A DNA stretch of 17,979 nt. It comes from CAZOWW01 sp964583765. Lineage in GTDB: Bacteria; Actinomycetota; Actinomycetes; Actinomycetales; Kineosporiaceae. Position 1 is the stretch's first letter. Each line of letters begins with the position of its first letter. Both the position numbers and the translations under genes were made by a program. Of the stretch, positions 1 to 8,403 are shown in pieces. The notes under the pieces are model-generated. The model had not been told where the DNA came from and did no database searches. It saw only the letters and a program-made list of their open reading frames with translations. The DNA lies in the NCBI GenBank assembly GCA_964583765.1, contig CAZOWW010000116.1, forward strand, positions 1-17,979, written 5' to 3'.

Positions 1-1062
1 GAGCTGGGCGTGGTGCTCTCCGCCTCGCACAACTCGATGCCCGACAACGGCGTGAAGTTCTTCGCCAAGGGTGGCAACAAGCTGCCCGACGACGTCGAGG
101 ACCTCATCGAGCAGCGGCTCGGGGAGGTCTGGCAGCGTCCCGTCGGTGCCGCGGTCGGGCGCGTGCAGGTGATGGCGGAGGCCGCCGACCTGTACGTGGC
201 GCACCTGCTCGCCACCCTCCCGCACGGGTTGGACGGGCTGCGGGTGGTCGTGGACTGCGCGCACGGTGCCGCGAGCGCCGTCTCGCCCCGGGCCCTGCGG
301 GAGGCCGGTGCCGACGTGGTGGTGATCGGGGCCCAGCCGGACGGGCTCAACATCAACGACGGCTACGGCTCGACCCACCTCGACCGGCTCCGGGACGCCG
401 TGGTCGCCAACGAGGCGGACGCGGGGGTGGCCCACGACGGTGACGCCGACCGGTGCCTGGCCATCGACCAGCTCGGCCGCGAGATCGACGGCGACCAGAT
501 CATGGCGGTGCTGGCGGTGGCCATGCGGGAGCGGGACGCCCTCACCCGCGGCACCCTGGTCACCACGGTGATGAGCAACCTCGGCCTGCTGCTCGCGATG
601 CGCCGCGAGGGGATCGCGACCGTGCAGACCGCTGTCGGCGACCGCTACGTGCTGGAGGAGATGCACCGCGGGGGTTACAGCCTCGGCGGGGAGCAGTCCG
701 GGCACGTGGTCATGCTGGAGCACGCCACGACCGGGGACGGGGTGCTCACCGGCCTGCATCTGCTCGCGCGGATGGCCGAGACCCGGCGGACCCTGGCCGA
801 GCTCGCCGGCGTGATGCAGCGCCTACCGCAGGTGCTCGTGAACGTGCCGGGTGTGGACAAGGCCCGGGCCGGGCAGGACCGGGCCCTCGCGGAGGCCGTG
901 GCCGCCGCCGAGCGCAGTCTCGCCGGCAACGGCCGGGTGCTCCTGCGTCCCTCGGGCACCGAGCCCCTGGTGCGGGTGATGGTCGAGGCCGCGGACCCGG
1001 ACGAGGCCCGCCGGCTGGCTCACGACCTGGCGGGAGTGGTGCGGGAGCGGCTCGGCCTGTAG
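1..1062 (+). CDS. glmM: Phosphoglucosamine mutase, 5'-truncated by window edge
   Basis: Interconverts glucosamine-6-phosphate and glucosamine-1-phosphate in the cytoplasm, the step after GlmS on the way to UDP-GlcNAc and peptidoglycan. The reading frame is already open at base 1, and 353 residues are visible of a family length near 450, so about 95 N-terminal residues lie outside. All four hallmarks of the alpha-D-phosphohexomutase family are present: the active-site loop SASHN (phosphorylated Ser codon at 25-27), the Mg-binding loop DGDADR (from 436), the sugar-binding loop GGEQSGH and the C-terminal phosphate-binding loop RPSGTEPLVRV. The SASHNSMPDNG context fits GlmM better than phosphomannomutase. 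The gene ends 67 bases before the convergent coaA. Its pathway partner glmS lies just beyond coaA. No frameshift is seen. Confidence 0.96.
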   Translation, partial: ELGVVLSASHNSMPDNGVKFFAKGGNKLPDDVEDLIEQRLGEVWQRPVGAAVGRVQVMAEAADLYVAHLLATLPHGLDGLRVVVDCAHGAASAVSPRALREAGADVVVIGAQPDGLNINDGYGSTHLDRLRDAVVANEADAGVAHDGDADRCLAIDQLGREIDGDQIMAVLAVAMRERDALTRGTLVTTVMSNLGLLLAMRREGIATVQTAVGDRYVLEEMHRGGYSLGGEQSGHVVMLEHATTGDGVLTGLHLLARMAETRRTLAELAGVMQRLPQVLVNVPGVDKARAGQDRALAEAVAAAERSLAGNGRVLLRPSGTEPLVRVMVEAADPDEARRLAHDLAGVVRERLGL

Positions 1063-1129
1063 CTCGGGAGCGGCCCCGGTGGTGGGGAGCGGTCCTGCTC
1101 GTAGTGGGGGAGCGACCCGCCGGCACCCG

Positions 1130-2074
1130 TCAGAGCTTGCGCAGGCGGATCCGGCGGATCGTGTGGTCCTCGGACTTGGTCAGCACGAGCGTGGCGCGTC
1201 CCCGGGTCGGCAGCACGTTCTCGATCAGGTTGCGCTCGTTGATGTCCCGCCAGATCTGTTCCGCTCGGGCCACGGCCTCCTCGTCGGTGAGCTCGGCGTA
1301 GCGGTGGAAGTACGACTCGGGGCGGGCGAAGGCGGTGGCGCGCAGGTCGAGGAAGCGGCGCACGTACCAGCGGCGCACGTCCTCGGTGCGGGCGTCCACG
1401 TAGACCGAGAAGTCGAAGAAGTCGCTCACCGCGACCCCCTGCCGGCCGTCCGCCCGCACCAGGGCCGGTTGCAGGACGTTGAGCCCCTCGACGATCAGCA
1501 CGTCCGGTCGCCGGACGACCACCTCGGCGCCGGGCACGATGTCGTAGGTCAGATGCGAGTAGACGGGCGCGCGCACCTCGGGCACCCCGGACTTCACGTC
1601 GGCGACGAACCGCAGCAGCCGCCGGCGGTCGTAGGACTCCGGGAAGCCCTTGCGCTCCATCAGGCCACGCTTCTCCAACTGGGCGTTGGGCATGAGGAAG
1701 CCGTCGGTGGTGACCAGCTCGACGTGCGGGGTGTCCGGCCACCGGGAGAGCAGCTCGCGCAGGATCCGCGCCGCCGTCGACTTGCCGACCGCCACCGAAC
1801 CCGCGATCCCGATCACGAAGGGGGTGCGGTCGGCCGCCTCGCCCAGGAAGCGCGCGGTCGCGGTGTGCAGGTGGTCCACGGCGGCCACGTACAGGGTGAG
1901 CAGCCGGGACAGCGGCAGGTACACCTCCTCGACCTCATCGAGGTCGATCCGTTCGCCCATGCCCTGGATCCGGGCAAGGTCCTGCTCGGTGAGGGTGAGC
2001 GGGGTGTTGTCCCGCAGGCGTGCCCAGGTGGCCCGGTCGAGGTCCACGAAAGGGGATCCGACCAGGCGGGTCAT
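1130..2074 (-). CDS. coaA: Pantothenate kinase type I
   Basis: Phosphorylates pantothenate with ATP, the first and usually rate-controlling step of CoA synthesis, in the cytoplasm. The product is 314 aa, matching the roughly 312 aa of the mycobacterial enzyme. It shows the P-loop GSVAVGKST (residues 92-100), VTTDGFL with the likely catalytic Asp124, KGFPESYDRR (142-151), APVYSHLTYDIVPG, DVLIVEGLNVLQP and the actinobacterial C-terminus RIRLRKL. This ATG was chosen because similarity to known CoaA proteins begins there (TRLVGSPFVDLDR). It has no good Shine-Dalgarno. An in-frame GTG at 2140 (336 aa) lies six bases downstream of a -10-like CAGAAT and could be a leaderless start. The gene converges on glmM and diverges from glmS. 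Type I is clear: the signature motifs of type II or III kinases are absent. Confidence 0.95.
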   Translation of the reverse strand: MTRLVGSPFVDLDRATWARLRDNTPLTLTEQDLARIQGMGERIDLDEVEEVYLPLSRLLTLYVAAVDHLHTATARFLGEAADRTPFVIGIAGSVAVGKSTAARILRELLSRWPDTPHVELVTTDGFLMPNAQLEKRGLMERKGFPESYDRRRLLRFVADVKSGVPEVRAPVYSHLTYDIVPGAEVVVRRPDVLIVEGLNVLQPALVRADGRQGVAVSDFFDFSVYVDARTEDVRRWYVRRFLDLRATAFARPESYFHRYAELTDEEAVARAEQIWRDINERNLIENVLPTRGRATLVLTKSEDHTIRRIRLRKL

Positions 2075-2190
2075 CGCGGCGACCGGGCTGTTCCGCCGCT
2101 CGCGGACCCCGCCGTCAGGACAGTCGGTGATGCTCGGCACGTGGGCATTCTGCTCTCGTCCGTTCCGGCCTGGGCGCACCGCCTGCCGGT

Positions 2191-2196
2191 TAGGCT
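2191..2196 (+). promoter_or_regulatory. -10 element of a leaderless glmS promoter
   Basis: TAGGCT fits the actinobacterial -10 pattern TANNNT. Only seven bases separate it from the glmS ATG at 2204, so transcription would start at or next to the A of the start codon. There is no Shine-Dalgarno in front of glmS, which supports a leaderless mRNA. No convincing -35 is seen. This is inferred from spacing alone. Confidence 0.55.
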
Positions 2197-2203
2197 GAAC
2201 GGC

Positions 2204-4063
2204 ATGTGCGGAATCGTGGGGTACACCGGACGGGCGGGGACGGGCACGCAGGCGCTGGACGTGGTGCTGGAGGGCCTGCAGCGGCTGGAGTACCGCGGCT
2301 ACGACTCGGCCGGCGTGGCGCTCCAGGCGGACGGCGGAATCCTGACGATCAAGCGCTCGGGCAAGCTCGCGCGCCTGCGGGAGGCGCTCATCGAGGAGCC
2401 GCCGCCCCCGTCCGTGACCGGGATCGGCCACACCCGCTGGGCCACCCACGGCGGTCCCACGGACGCCAACGCGCACCCGCACCTCGGCGGGGACGGCACG
2501 GTCGCCGTGATCCACAACGGCATCATCGAGAACTTCGCCACGCTCAAGTCGGAGCTGGCCGACGAGGGGGTGCACTTCGCCAGCCAGACCGACACCGAGG
2601 TCGCGGCGCACCTGCTCGCCCGGGCCTACCGGACCGAGGGCGACCTCTCCCGGGCCATGCAGGTCGTGGCCCGTCGGCTGGAGGGCGCGTTCACCCTGCT
2701 CGCGGTGCACGCAGAGGTACCGGGCGTGGTGGTCGGGGCGCGGCGCAACTCGCCCCTGGTCGTCGGGCTCGGGGACGGCGAGACCTTCCTCGGCTCCGAC
2801 GTGGCGGCCTTCATCGGCCACACCCGCGAGGCGGTGGAACTGGGCCAGGACCAGGTGGTCACGATCACCGCGGAGGGAGCCGAGATCACCGGATTCGACG
2901 GCTCCCCGGCGACCGGTCGCCAGTACCACGTGGACTGGGACGCCACCGCCGCCGAGAAGGGTGGCTACCCGAGCTTCATGGCGAAGGAGATCAACGATCA
3001 GCCGCATGCGGTGGCCGACACCCTGCTCGGCCGCACCGACGCGGCGGGCCGGCTGGTGCTGGACGAACTGCACATGGACGAGTCGGCCCTGCGCCAGATC
3101 GACAAGATCGTGGTCATCGCCTGCGGAACCGCCGCGTACGCGGGGCTGGTGGCCAAGTACGCCATCGAGCACTGGTGCCGGATCCCGGTGGAGGTCGAGC
3201 TCGCCCACGAGTTCCGCTACCGCGACCCCGTGGTGAACGCGAGGACGCTGGTCGTGGCGATCTCCCAGTCCGGGGAGACCATGGACACGATCATGGCCGT
3301 GCGGCACGCCCGGGAACAGGGCGCCCGGGTGATCGCGGTCTGCAACACCCACGGCTCGACCATCCCGCGCGAGTCCGACGCCGCGCTGTACACGCATGCC
3401 GGTCCCGAGATCGCGGTCGCCTCGACGAAGGCCTTCCTGGCCCAGATCACCGCGTGCTACCTGCTCGGCCTGTACCTGGCCCAGTTGCGGGGCACCAAGT
3501 TCCCCGACGAGATCGGCGAGATCCTGACCCAGCTCCAGGCCATGCCCGAGAAGATCCAGAAGGTGCTGGACGGCCTGGAGCAGGTCCGCACGATGGCCCG
3601 CTGGATGGCGGACACGCGCTCGGTGCTCTTCCTGGGCCGTCACGTGGGGTACCCCGTGGCCATGGAGGGCGCGCTCAAGCTCAAGGAACTGGCCTACATC
3701 CACGCCGAGGGATTCGCCGCCGGGGAGCTCAAGCACGGGCCGATCGCGCTCATCGAGCCCGGTCAACCGGTGTTCGTGATCGTGCCGTCGCCGCGCAGCC
3801 GCGACCACCTGCACGCCAAGGTGATCTCGAACATCCAGGAGATCAACGCCCGCGGAGCCCGGACGATCGTCATCGCCGAGGAGGGGGACGAGGACGTGGT
3901 CCCCTACGCGGCGGAGGTGATCCGCGTGCCGGCCGCGCCGACGCTGCTCAGCCCGCTCGTCGCGATCGTGCCGTTGCAGGTGTTCGCCTGCGAGCTGGCC
4001 ACCGCCAAGGGCCTGGACGTCGACCAGCCGCGCAACCTGGCCAAGTCGGTCACCGTCGAGTGA
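2204..4063 (+). CDS. glmS: Glutamine-fructose-6-phosphate aminotransferase (isomerizing)
   Basis: Makes glucosamine-6-phosphate from fructose-6-phosphate and glutamine, the committed step of amino-sugar and peptidoglycan precursor synthesis. The product is 619 aa (family about 610). The N-terminal class II glutaminase domain starts with the catalytic Cys2 exposed after Met removal (MCGIVGYTG) and contains RLEYRGYDSAG, GIGHTRWATHG and IHNGIIEN. Two SIS sugar-isomerase domains follow: the first has CGTAAYAG (307-314), SQSGET (354-359) and STKAF, and the second has MEGALKLKELAYIHAEG (487-503) and ELKHGP with His511 matching the isomerase His. The C-terminus NLAKSVTVE carries the conserved Lys614. 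The start is fixed by the need for Cys2. A leaderless promoter is likely. There is no sign of a glmS ribozyme upstream, as only 129 bases separate it from coaA. Confidence 0.98.
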   Translation: MCGIVGYTGRAGTGTQALDVVLEGLQRLEYRGYDSAGVALQADGGILTIKRSGKLARLREALIEEPPPPSVTGIGHTRWATHGGPTDANAHPHLGGDGTVAVIHNGIIENFATLKSELADEGVHFASQTDTEVAAHLLARAYRTEGDLSRAMQVVARRLEGAFTLLAVHAEVPGVVVGARRNSPLVVGLGDGETFLGSDVAAFIGHTREAVELGQDQVVTITAEGAEITGFDGSPATGRQYHVDWDATAAEKGGYPSFMAKEINDQPHAVADTLLGRTDAAGRLVLDELHMDESALRQIDKIVVIACGTAAYAGLVAKYAIEHWCRIPVEVELAHEFRYRDPVVNARTLVVAISQSGETMDTIMAVRHAREQGARVIAVCNTHGSTIPRESDAALYTHAGPEIAVASTKAFLAQITACYLLGLYLAQLRGTKFPDEIGEILTQLQAMPEKIQKVLDGLEQVRTMARWMADTRSVLFLGRHVGYPVAMEGALKLKELAYIHAEGFAAGELKHGPIALIEPGQPVFVIVPSPRSRDHLHAKVISNIQEINARGARTIVIAEEGDEDVVPYAAEVIRVPAAPTLLSPLVAIVPLQVFACELATAKGLDVDQPRNLAKSVTVE

Positions 4064-4223
4064 GCCCGGTCCGCGGTCCCGTGCGCGCTGGTCCCGTGCT
4101 CGCCGATCTCTCGTTCCCGGTGTGCGGGCGGATCCGGTCCGCCGGGCCGCGGTCCGGCACCGGGTCGGGGCAGCCAGGGCAAGCTCCGGGGCACCCGGCG
4201 GGTGGGGACAGCCTGGAGGCACC

Positions 4224-5795
4224 GTGATCGAGTCCTACGAGGTCGCGACCGTCCGGGCGGCGGAGGCGGTGGTGCTCGCGCAGGTCCCGCCCGGGGCCCT
4301 GATGCAGCGGGCGGCGTCCGCGCTCGCCGTGGCGGTCGTCCGCGAGCTGCGCCGGTGCCGGGCTCGGGTGACCGGTGCGCGGGTGGTCCTGCTCGTCGGC
4401 AGCGGCGACAACGGGGGGGACGCCCTCTGGGCGGGGGCACGGCTCGCGCGCCGGGGGATCCGGGTGGACGCCGTGCTCCTGGGCGGTCGGGCGCATCCCG
4501 AGGGCCTGGCGGCCCTCACCGGCGCCGGGGGGAGGGTCGCCCGCCCCGGAGCGGAGCCCGGTGCCCGCGGTGGATGTCCCCTGGAACTGCTCCGCGCGGC
4601 CGACCTGATCGTGGACGGCGTGGTCGGCCTGGGCGCCGCACCGGGACTGCGCCCGGTGGCCGCCGCGCTCGTGACGCAGGTGCCGGCCGGGGTCCCCGTG
4701 GTCGCGGTCGACCTGCCGAGCGGGGTGGACCCGGACTCCGGGGAGACGCCCGGACCATTCCTGCCCGCCACCCTGACCGTCACGTTCGGCACCGCCAAGC
4801 CGTGCCTGCTGCTGCCCCCCGCCGCGCACGCCGCGGGCCGGGTGGAGGTCGTGGACCTGGGGCTGCGCCCGTACCTGTCCGGGAAGCCGAGCGTGACCCG
4901 CCTGGATCCCGCGGACGTCGCGGCCGCCTTCCCCGTGCCGGGCCGTGACCAGGACAAGTACCGCCGCGGGGTGCTCGGGGTGGTCGCGGGCACGGACCGG
5001 TACCCGGGGGTGGCGGTGCTCGCCTGCGCGGGCGCCCTGGCCACCGGGGTCGGCATGGTCCGCTACCTCGGACCGGCCACCCCGACGGCGCTCGTGCTCG
5101 CCTCGCACCCCGAAGTCGTCCCCGGCCCCGGGCGGGTGCAGGCCCATGTCCTGGGCTGCGGGGTCGACCCCGGGGACGGTGAGCGGCTCGCCGAGATCCG
5201 GGCCGCCCTCGCGACCGGCCTGCCGGCGGTGGCGGACGCCGGGGCACTGGCCGCCCTGCCCGCCCGCTGCGACGGTCCGGTGCTGGCGACCCCGCATGCG
5301 GGAGAGCTGGCCCGGCTGCTCACGGATCGCGGCCTGGCCGCCACCCGGGAACAGGTCGAGGAGCGGCCCCTGTGGCACGCCCGCCGCGCGGCGGCGGAGA
5401 CGGGCGCGACCGTACTGCTCAAGGGCGCGGTCACGGTGGTCGCGGACCCGTCCGGATCGGTGCGGACCGCAGCCACGGCCCCGGCCTGGTTGGCCACGGC
5501 AGGGGCCGGGGACGTGCTCGCCGGAATCGCCGGTGCGTTGCTGGCCGCCGGACTCACCCCGTTCGCGGCGGGATCCCTGGCCGCCGTGCTGCACGGGCTC
5601 GCGGCGCGGGCGGCCGGTCGCGGTGGCCCGGTCACGGCCTCGGCGGTCGCGCGGGCGGTGCCCGAGGTCGTCGCCGCCTGTCTGCGTGGCGCCCCTGGGC
5701 CAGACGGGACCGGCAGGGTTGCCGGGGCCGAGGAACCGGCGAACGGGACAGGTCGGGGTCGAACGGTCGGCCCGGGGCTGCGCCGAGGGCGCTGA
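4224..5795 (+). CDS. nnr: Bifunctional NAD(P)HX epimerase / ADP-dependent NAD(P)HX dehydratase
   Basis: Repairs hydrated NADH and NADPH: the N-terminal YjeF_N domain epimerises R- and S-NAD(P)HX, and the C-terminal ribokinase-like domain dehydrates the S form using ADP. The product is 523 aa, normal for the fused form. Epimerase signatures are VGSGDNGGDALWAGARL (58-74), the Asp-containing LIVDGVVGLGAAPGL (128-142) and DLPSGVDPDSGETPG. Dehydratase signatures are DKYRRGVLGVVAG (244-256), ATPHAGELARLL (355-366), VLLKGAVTVVADP and the substrate-binding/catalytic loop TAGAGDVLAG (425-434, Asp430). The GTG start has GGAGG at 4215-4219, four bases upstream. The last 35 residues are Gly/Pro/Arg-rich and probably disordered. 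It sits between glmS and alr. The acpS gene often found beside it in actinobacteria is not here. Confidence 0.93.
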   Translation: MIESYEVATVRAAEAVVLAQVPPGALMQRAASALAVAVVRELRRCRARVTGARVVLLVGSGDNGGDALWAGARLARRGIRVDAVLLGGRAHPEGLAALTGAGGRVARPGAEPGARGGCPLELLRAADLIVDGVVGLGAAPGLRPVAAALVTQVPAGVPVVAVDLPSGVDPDSGETPGPFLPATLTVTFGTAKPCLLLPPAAHAAGRVEVVDLGLRPYLSGKPSVTRLDPADVAAAFPVPGRDQDKYRRGVLGVVAGTDRYPGVAVLACAGALATGVGMVRYLGPATPTALVLASHPEVVPGPGRVQAHVLGCGVDPGDGERLAEIRAALATGLPAVADAGALAALPARCDGPVLATPHAGELARLLTDRGLAATREQVEERPLWHARRAAAETGATVLLKGAVTVVADPSGSVRTAATAPAWLATAGAGDVLAGIAGALLAAGLTPFAAGSLAAVLHGLAARAAGRGGPVTASAVARAVPEVVAACLRGAPGPDGTGRVAGAEEPANGTGRGRTVGPGLRRGR

Positions 5796-5841
5796 TCGCG
5801 GTATCCCCTGGTGGGGGCGGTGCATTTCCGGGGCCGAGTGC

Positions 5842-5847
5842 CACACT
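5842..5847 (+). promoter_or_regulatory. Possible -10 element for alr (weak)
   Basis: CACACT lies seven bases before the alr ATG at 5855, the spacing of the leaderless glmS and tsaD promoters here. It lacks the leading T of TANNNT. The same octamer CCACACTG recurs at the same place before the MerR-type gene at 16724. An overlapping GGAG (5848-5851) could instead act as a close Shine-Dalgarno. Confidence 0.28.
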
Positions 5848-5854
5848 GGAGCCG

Positions 5855-7129
5855 ATGAAAGCGTCACTGCCCCCCGGACTGCCCGCCTGCGCCGTGGTCG
5901 ACCTCGACGCCATCCGGCACAACGTCGCGACCCTGCTCCGACGGTGTCCCGGCGCGGGAGTGATGGCCGTGGTGAAGGCGGACGGCTACGGTCACGGGTT
6001 GCTGCCCTCGGCGCGCGCGGCCCTCGACGGGGGTGCCTCCTGGCTGGGGGTGGCCACCCTCGCGGAGGCGCTGGCCCTGCGTTCGGGTGGGGTCACGGCC
6101 CCCGTGCTGGCCTGGCTCACCGTGCCCGGGGACCGGTTCGTCGAGGCGGTCACCCAGGGGGTGGACCTCGGCGTCAGTGCGCGCTGGTCCCTCGACGAGG
6201 TGGTGGCTGCCGCTCGGCGGTCGGGCCGCCCGGCGCGCATCCACCTGAAGATCGACACCGGGCTCACCCGTAACGGCTGCCCGGCCGCACTGTGGCCGGA
6301 CCTGGTCGAGGCCGCGGCAAAGTGCCAGGCCGACGGGCTGCTCGAGGTGGCCGGCGCCTTCTCGCACTACGCGCAGGCCGAGGACCGGTCCCATCCCTCC
6401 GTGGCCGCGCAGACCGCCGCGTTCCGGGACGCCGTCGACGCGGCGCAGGACCGCGGGCTGCGGTTCGCCGTCCGGCACCTGGCGAACTCGTCGGCCGCCC
6501 TGAACAACCCCGGCTCCTGGTTCGACCTGATCCGTCCGGGCCTGGCGCTGTACGGCCTGTCCCCGTTCGACGGAGCCCCGGAGCCGCAGGCCTGGGGTCT
6601 GCAACCCGCGATGACGTTGCTGGCCCGGGTGGCCGCGGTCAAGCACGTCGCCGGCGGCACTGGGGTGTCCTACGGGCACGTGCACACGACCGCGGCGGAC
6701 ACCACCACCGCCGTCGTACCGCTGGGCTACGCCGACGGTATTCCCCGGCACGCGAGCGGGCGCGCCCCGCTCTGGCTGCGGGGACGGCGCCACACCATCG
6801 CGGGCCGTGTCTGCATGGACCAGTTCGTGGTCGACCTGCAGGATGCCGCCAACTCCGCGGGGGTCGTCGAGGGAGACCCCGTGGTGCTCTTCGGGGACGG
6901 CACCGAGGGATTCCCCACCGCCCAGGAGTGGGCCGAGGCGGCCGGCACCATCAGCTACGAGATCGTCTCGCGCCTGGGCACGCGGGTGCCCCGCCGGTAC
7001 CTCGATCGCGGGGCCGGTGCGGCTGCCCCCGATCCGGCCTCCGGGGCCCTCGCCGCACCCGCGGACGCAGACGGGCCGGCGGTCGCCGACCGGTCGGCGG
7101 ACGGGAGCGGGGCGGCAGGACAACCGTGA
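5855..7129 (+). CDS. alr: Alanine racemase
   Basis: PLP-dependent cytoplasmic enzyme converting L- to D-alanine for peptidoglycan. The product is 424 aa; the fold III domain and C-terminal beta domain account for about residues 1-385. The PLP lysine is Lys41 in AVVKADGYGHG, the opposite catalytic base is Tyr273 in GVSYGHVHT, and the PLP-stabilising Arg is within TGLTRNGC (Arg139). The usual HLANSSA, IRPGLALYG, PLGYADG and RVCMDQF motifs are all present. The last 39 residues (386-424) are Ala/Gly/Asp/Pro-rich and extend beyond the usual family end near residue 385. They look like a disordered tail added before the overlap with the next gene. The stop overlaps the downstream GTG by four bases (GTGA), implying translational coupling. 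Confidence 0.97.
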   Translation: MKASLPPGLPACAVVDLDAIRHNVATLLRRCPGAGVMAVVKADGYGHGLLPSARAALDGGASWLGVATLAEALALRSGGVTAPVLAWLTVPGDRFVEAVTQGVDLGVSARWSLDEVVAAARRSGRPARIHLKIDTGLTRNGCPAALWPDLVEAAAKCQADGLLEVAGAFSHYAQAEDRSHPSVAAQTAAFRDAVDAAQDRGLRFAVRHLANSSAALNNPGSWFDLIRPGLALYGLSPFDGAPEPQAWGLQPAMTLLARVAAVKHVAGGTGVSYGHVHTTAADTTTAVVPLGYADGIPRHASGRAPLWLRGRRHTIAGRVCMDQFVVDLQDAANSAGVVEGDPVVLFGDGTEGFPTAQEWAEAAGTISYEIVSRLGTRVPRRYLDRGAGAAAPDPASGALAAPADADGPAVADRSADGSGAAGQP

Positions 7130-8352
7130 GCCGCCCGGGACGTGTGGGCCTGGTCTCCCTCGGCGTGGGCCTGACGGCTGCGGCCGTCGGCGCGGTGGCG
7201 GGACTGGCCACCGAGCGACTGGCGGTACGCCGGGGGCTCGACCCGGGGACCGCGAACGGTCCCGGAGCCGGGACGGCCGGCGGGGGGGAGGCCGGCGGGG
7301 GGTCGGTCGGCGGAGGAGCCACCGGCCCGGACGTGGCGGGTCTCGGCCAGGTCCGCGGAGTGCTGCACCCGGTGGTCGCCGACGACGGCACCGCGCTGCA
7401 CGTGGAGGTGGACGAGCCGGATGCCGGGGCGGCCCCGGCACCCACCGTGGTCTTCTGCCACGGCTACGCCCTGACCTGCGACTCGTGGCACTTCCAGCGG
7501 ATCGCCCTGCGGGGCCGGTACCGCCTGGTGTTCTGGGACCACCGGGGGCACGGCCGCTCGCCGCTCGGGCCGCCCGCCGGCGACCCCACCGCTCCGGTCA
7601 GCCTCGAGCGGGTCGGGCAGGACCTGGGGTGCGTCCTGGACGCGGTCGTGCCGCGCGGACCCGTCGTGCTGGTCGGTCACTCCATGGGCGGAATGTCGAT
7701 CATGTCCCTGCTCGCGCAACGGCCGTCCCTGGTCACCGAGCGCCTGGTCGGTGTGGCCCTGGTCGCCACGAGCGCAGGAGGCCTTGCCCGGGTGGACCTC
7801 GGGCTCCCGGGGCTGGGGCCGGTGATCCGGCGGCTCGCGCCCCCGGTCACCCGGATCCTCGCCCGCACTCCCGGGGTCGAGGCGGGGCGCCGGCTGGGCA
7901 GCGATCTGGAGAGCCTGCTCGTGCGCCGCTACTCGTACGCCTCTCCGGTCCCGGCCGACCTCGTGCAGTTCACCGCGCGGATGATCAGTACGACCAGCGT
8001 CGCGGTCATCTCGCGTTTCCTGCCGGCGTTCGCCGGGTACGACGGAGCGGCCGCCCTGGACCTGCTCGACGGCGTCCCCGTGCTGGTGCTGGCGGGAGAT
8101 GCAGACGTGTTGATCCCGCCCGCACACAGTGAGGCCATCGCCGAGGCCGCACCCTGGGCAGAGTTCGTGCTGGTGCACGAGGCGGGCCATCTGGTCATGT
8201 TGGAACATCCCGATCTCGTGACGGTTGCTCTCCGTGAGCTGGTGGATCGGGCCCTGCTCATCCGGGGCGAGGGACGCCACCGCCGCGGTACGATCCGCCC
8301 CCGGCGCACGGTGATCGCCGTCCGGCCGGGGTCCTCGGGTCGCGCGAGGTGA
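7126..8352 (+). CDS. Alpha/beta-hydrolase with N-terminal membrane anchor
   Basis: Hydrolase of unknown substrate, 408 aa. Residues about 7-28 form one hydrophobic helix (VGLVSLGVGLTAAAVGAVAGL) with Arg before and after, so a membrane anchor is likely. Residues 41-72 are a Gly-rich flexible linker. The alpha/beta-hydrolase core runs from about 80 to 375: oxyanion region VVFCHGYAL (108-116), FWDHRGHGRS (136-145), nucleophile elbow GHSMGG with Ser186, acid in AGDADVLIP (Asp327), and His355 in EAGHLVMLEHP. The triad is complete, so it should be active. The C-terminal 25 residues are Arg-rich. The GTG start overlaps the alr stop (GTGA). A hydrolase at this place between alr and tsaE is common in actinobacteria, but I know no proven function. 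Esterase, lipase or epoxide-hydrolase-like activity cannot be separated here. Confidence 0.88.
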   Translation: MSRPGRVGLVSLGVGLTAAAVGAVAGLATERLAVRRGLDPGTANGPGAGTAGGGEAGGGSVGGGATGPDVAGLGQVRGVLHPVVADDGTALHVEVDEPDAGAAPAPTVVFCHGYALTCDSWHFQRIALRGRYRLVFWDHRGHGRSPLGPPAGDPTAPVSLERVGQDLGCVLDAVVPRGPVVLVGHSMGGMSIMSLLAQRPSLVTERLVGVALVATSAGGLARVDLGLPGLGPVIRRLAPPVTRILARTPGVEAGRRLGSDLESLLVRRYSYASPVPADLVQFTARMISTTSVAVISRFLPAFAGYDGAAALDLLDGVPVLVLAGDADVLIPPAHSEAIAEAAPWAEFVLVHEAGHLVMLEHPDLVTVALRELVDRALLIRGEGRHRRGTIRPRRTVIAVRPGSSGRAR

Positions 8353-8397
8353 CACGGCTTCGGCCGGGTCGTTGCTGTGCGAGACGGTACGTGGACG

Positions 8398-8403
8398 TAT
8401 TCT
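8398..8403 (+). promoter_or_regulatory. Possible -10 element upstream of tsaE
   Basis: TATTCT is a good -10 match in very GC-rich DNA. A poor -35 (TTGCTG, 8372-8377) lies at an over-long 20-base spacing. It would give a transcript starting near 8410 within the 304-base gap between the hydrolase stop and the proposed tsaE start. That gap otherwise holds an in-frame upstream extension of tsaE and no separate gene I can support. Confidence 0.35.

Noticed and set aside
1079..2203. N-terminal extension of the glmS frame upstream of ATG 2204
   Set aside because: GlmS needs Cys as the residue after the initiator Met, and the upstream frame is antisense to coaA.
2141..4222. Very long open frame on the minus strand across glmS, continuous with coaA
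   Set aside because: It is the antisense of glmS, lacks any recognisable domain, and is open because GC-rich codons rarely give stops. Only the coaA part has family motifs.
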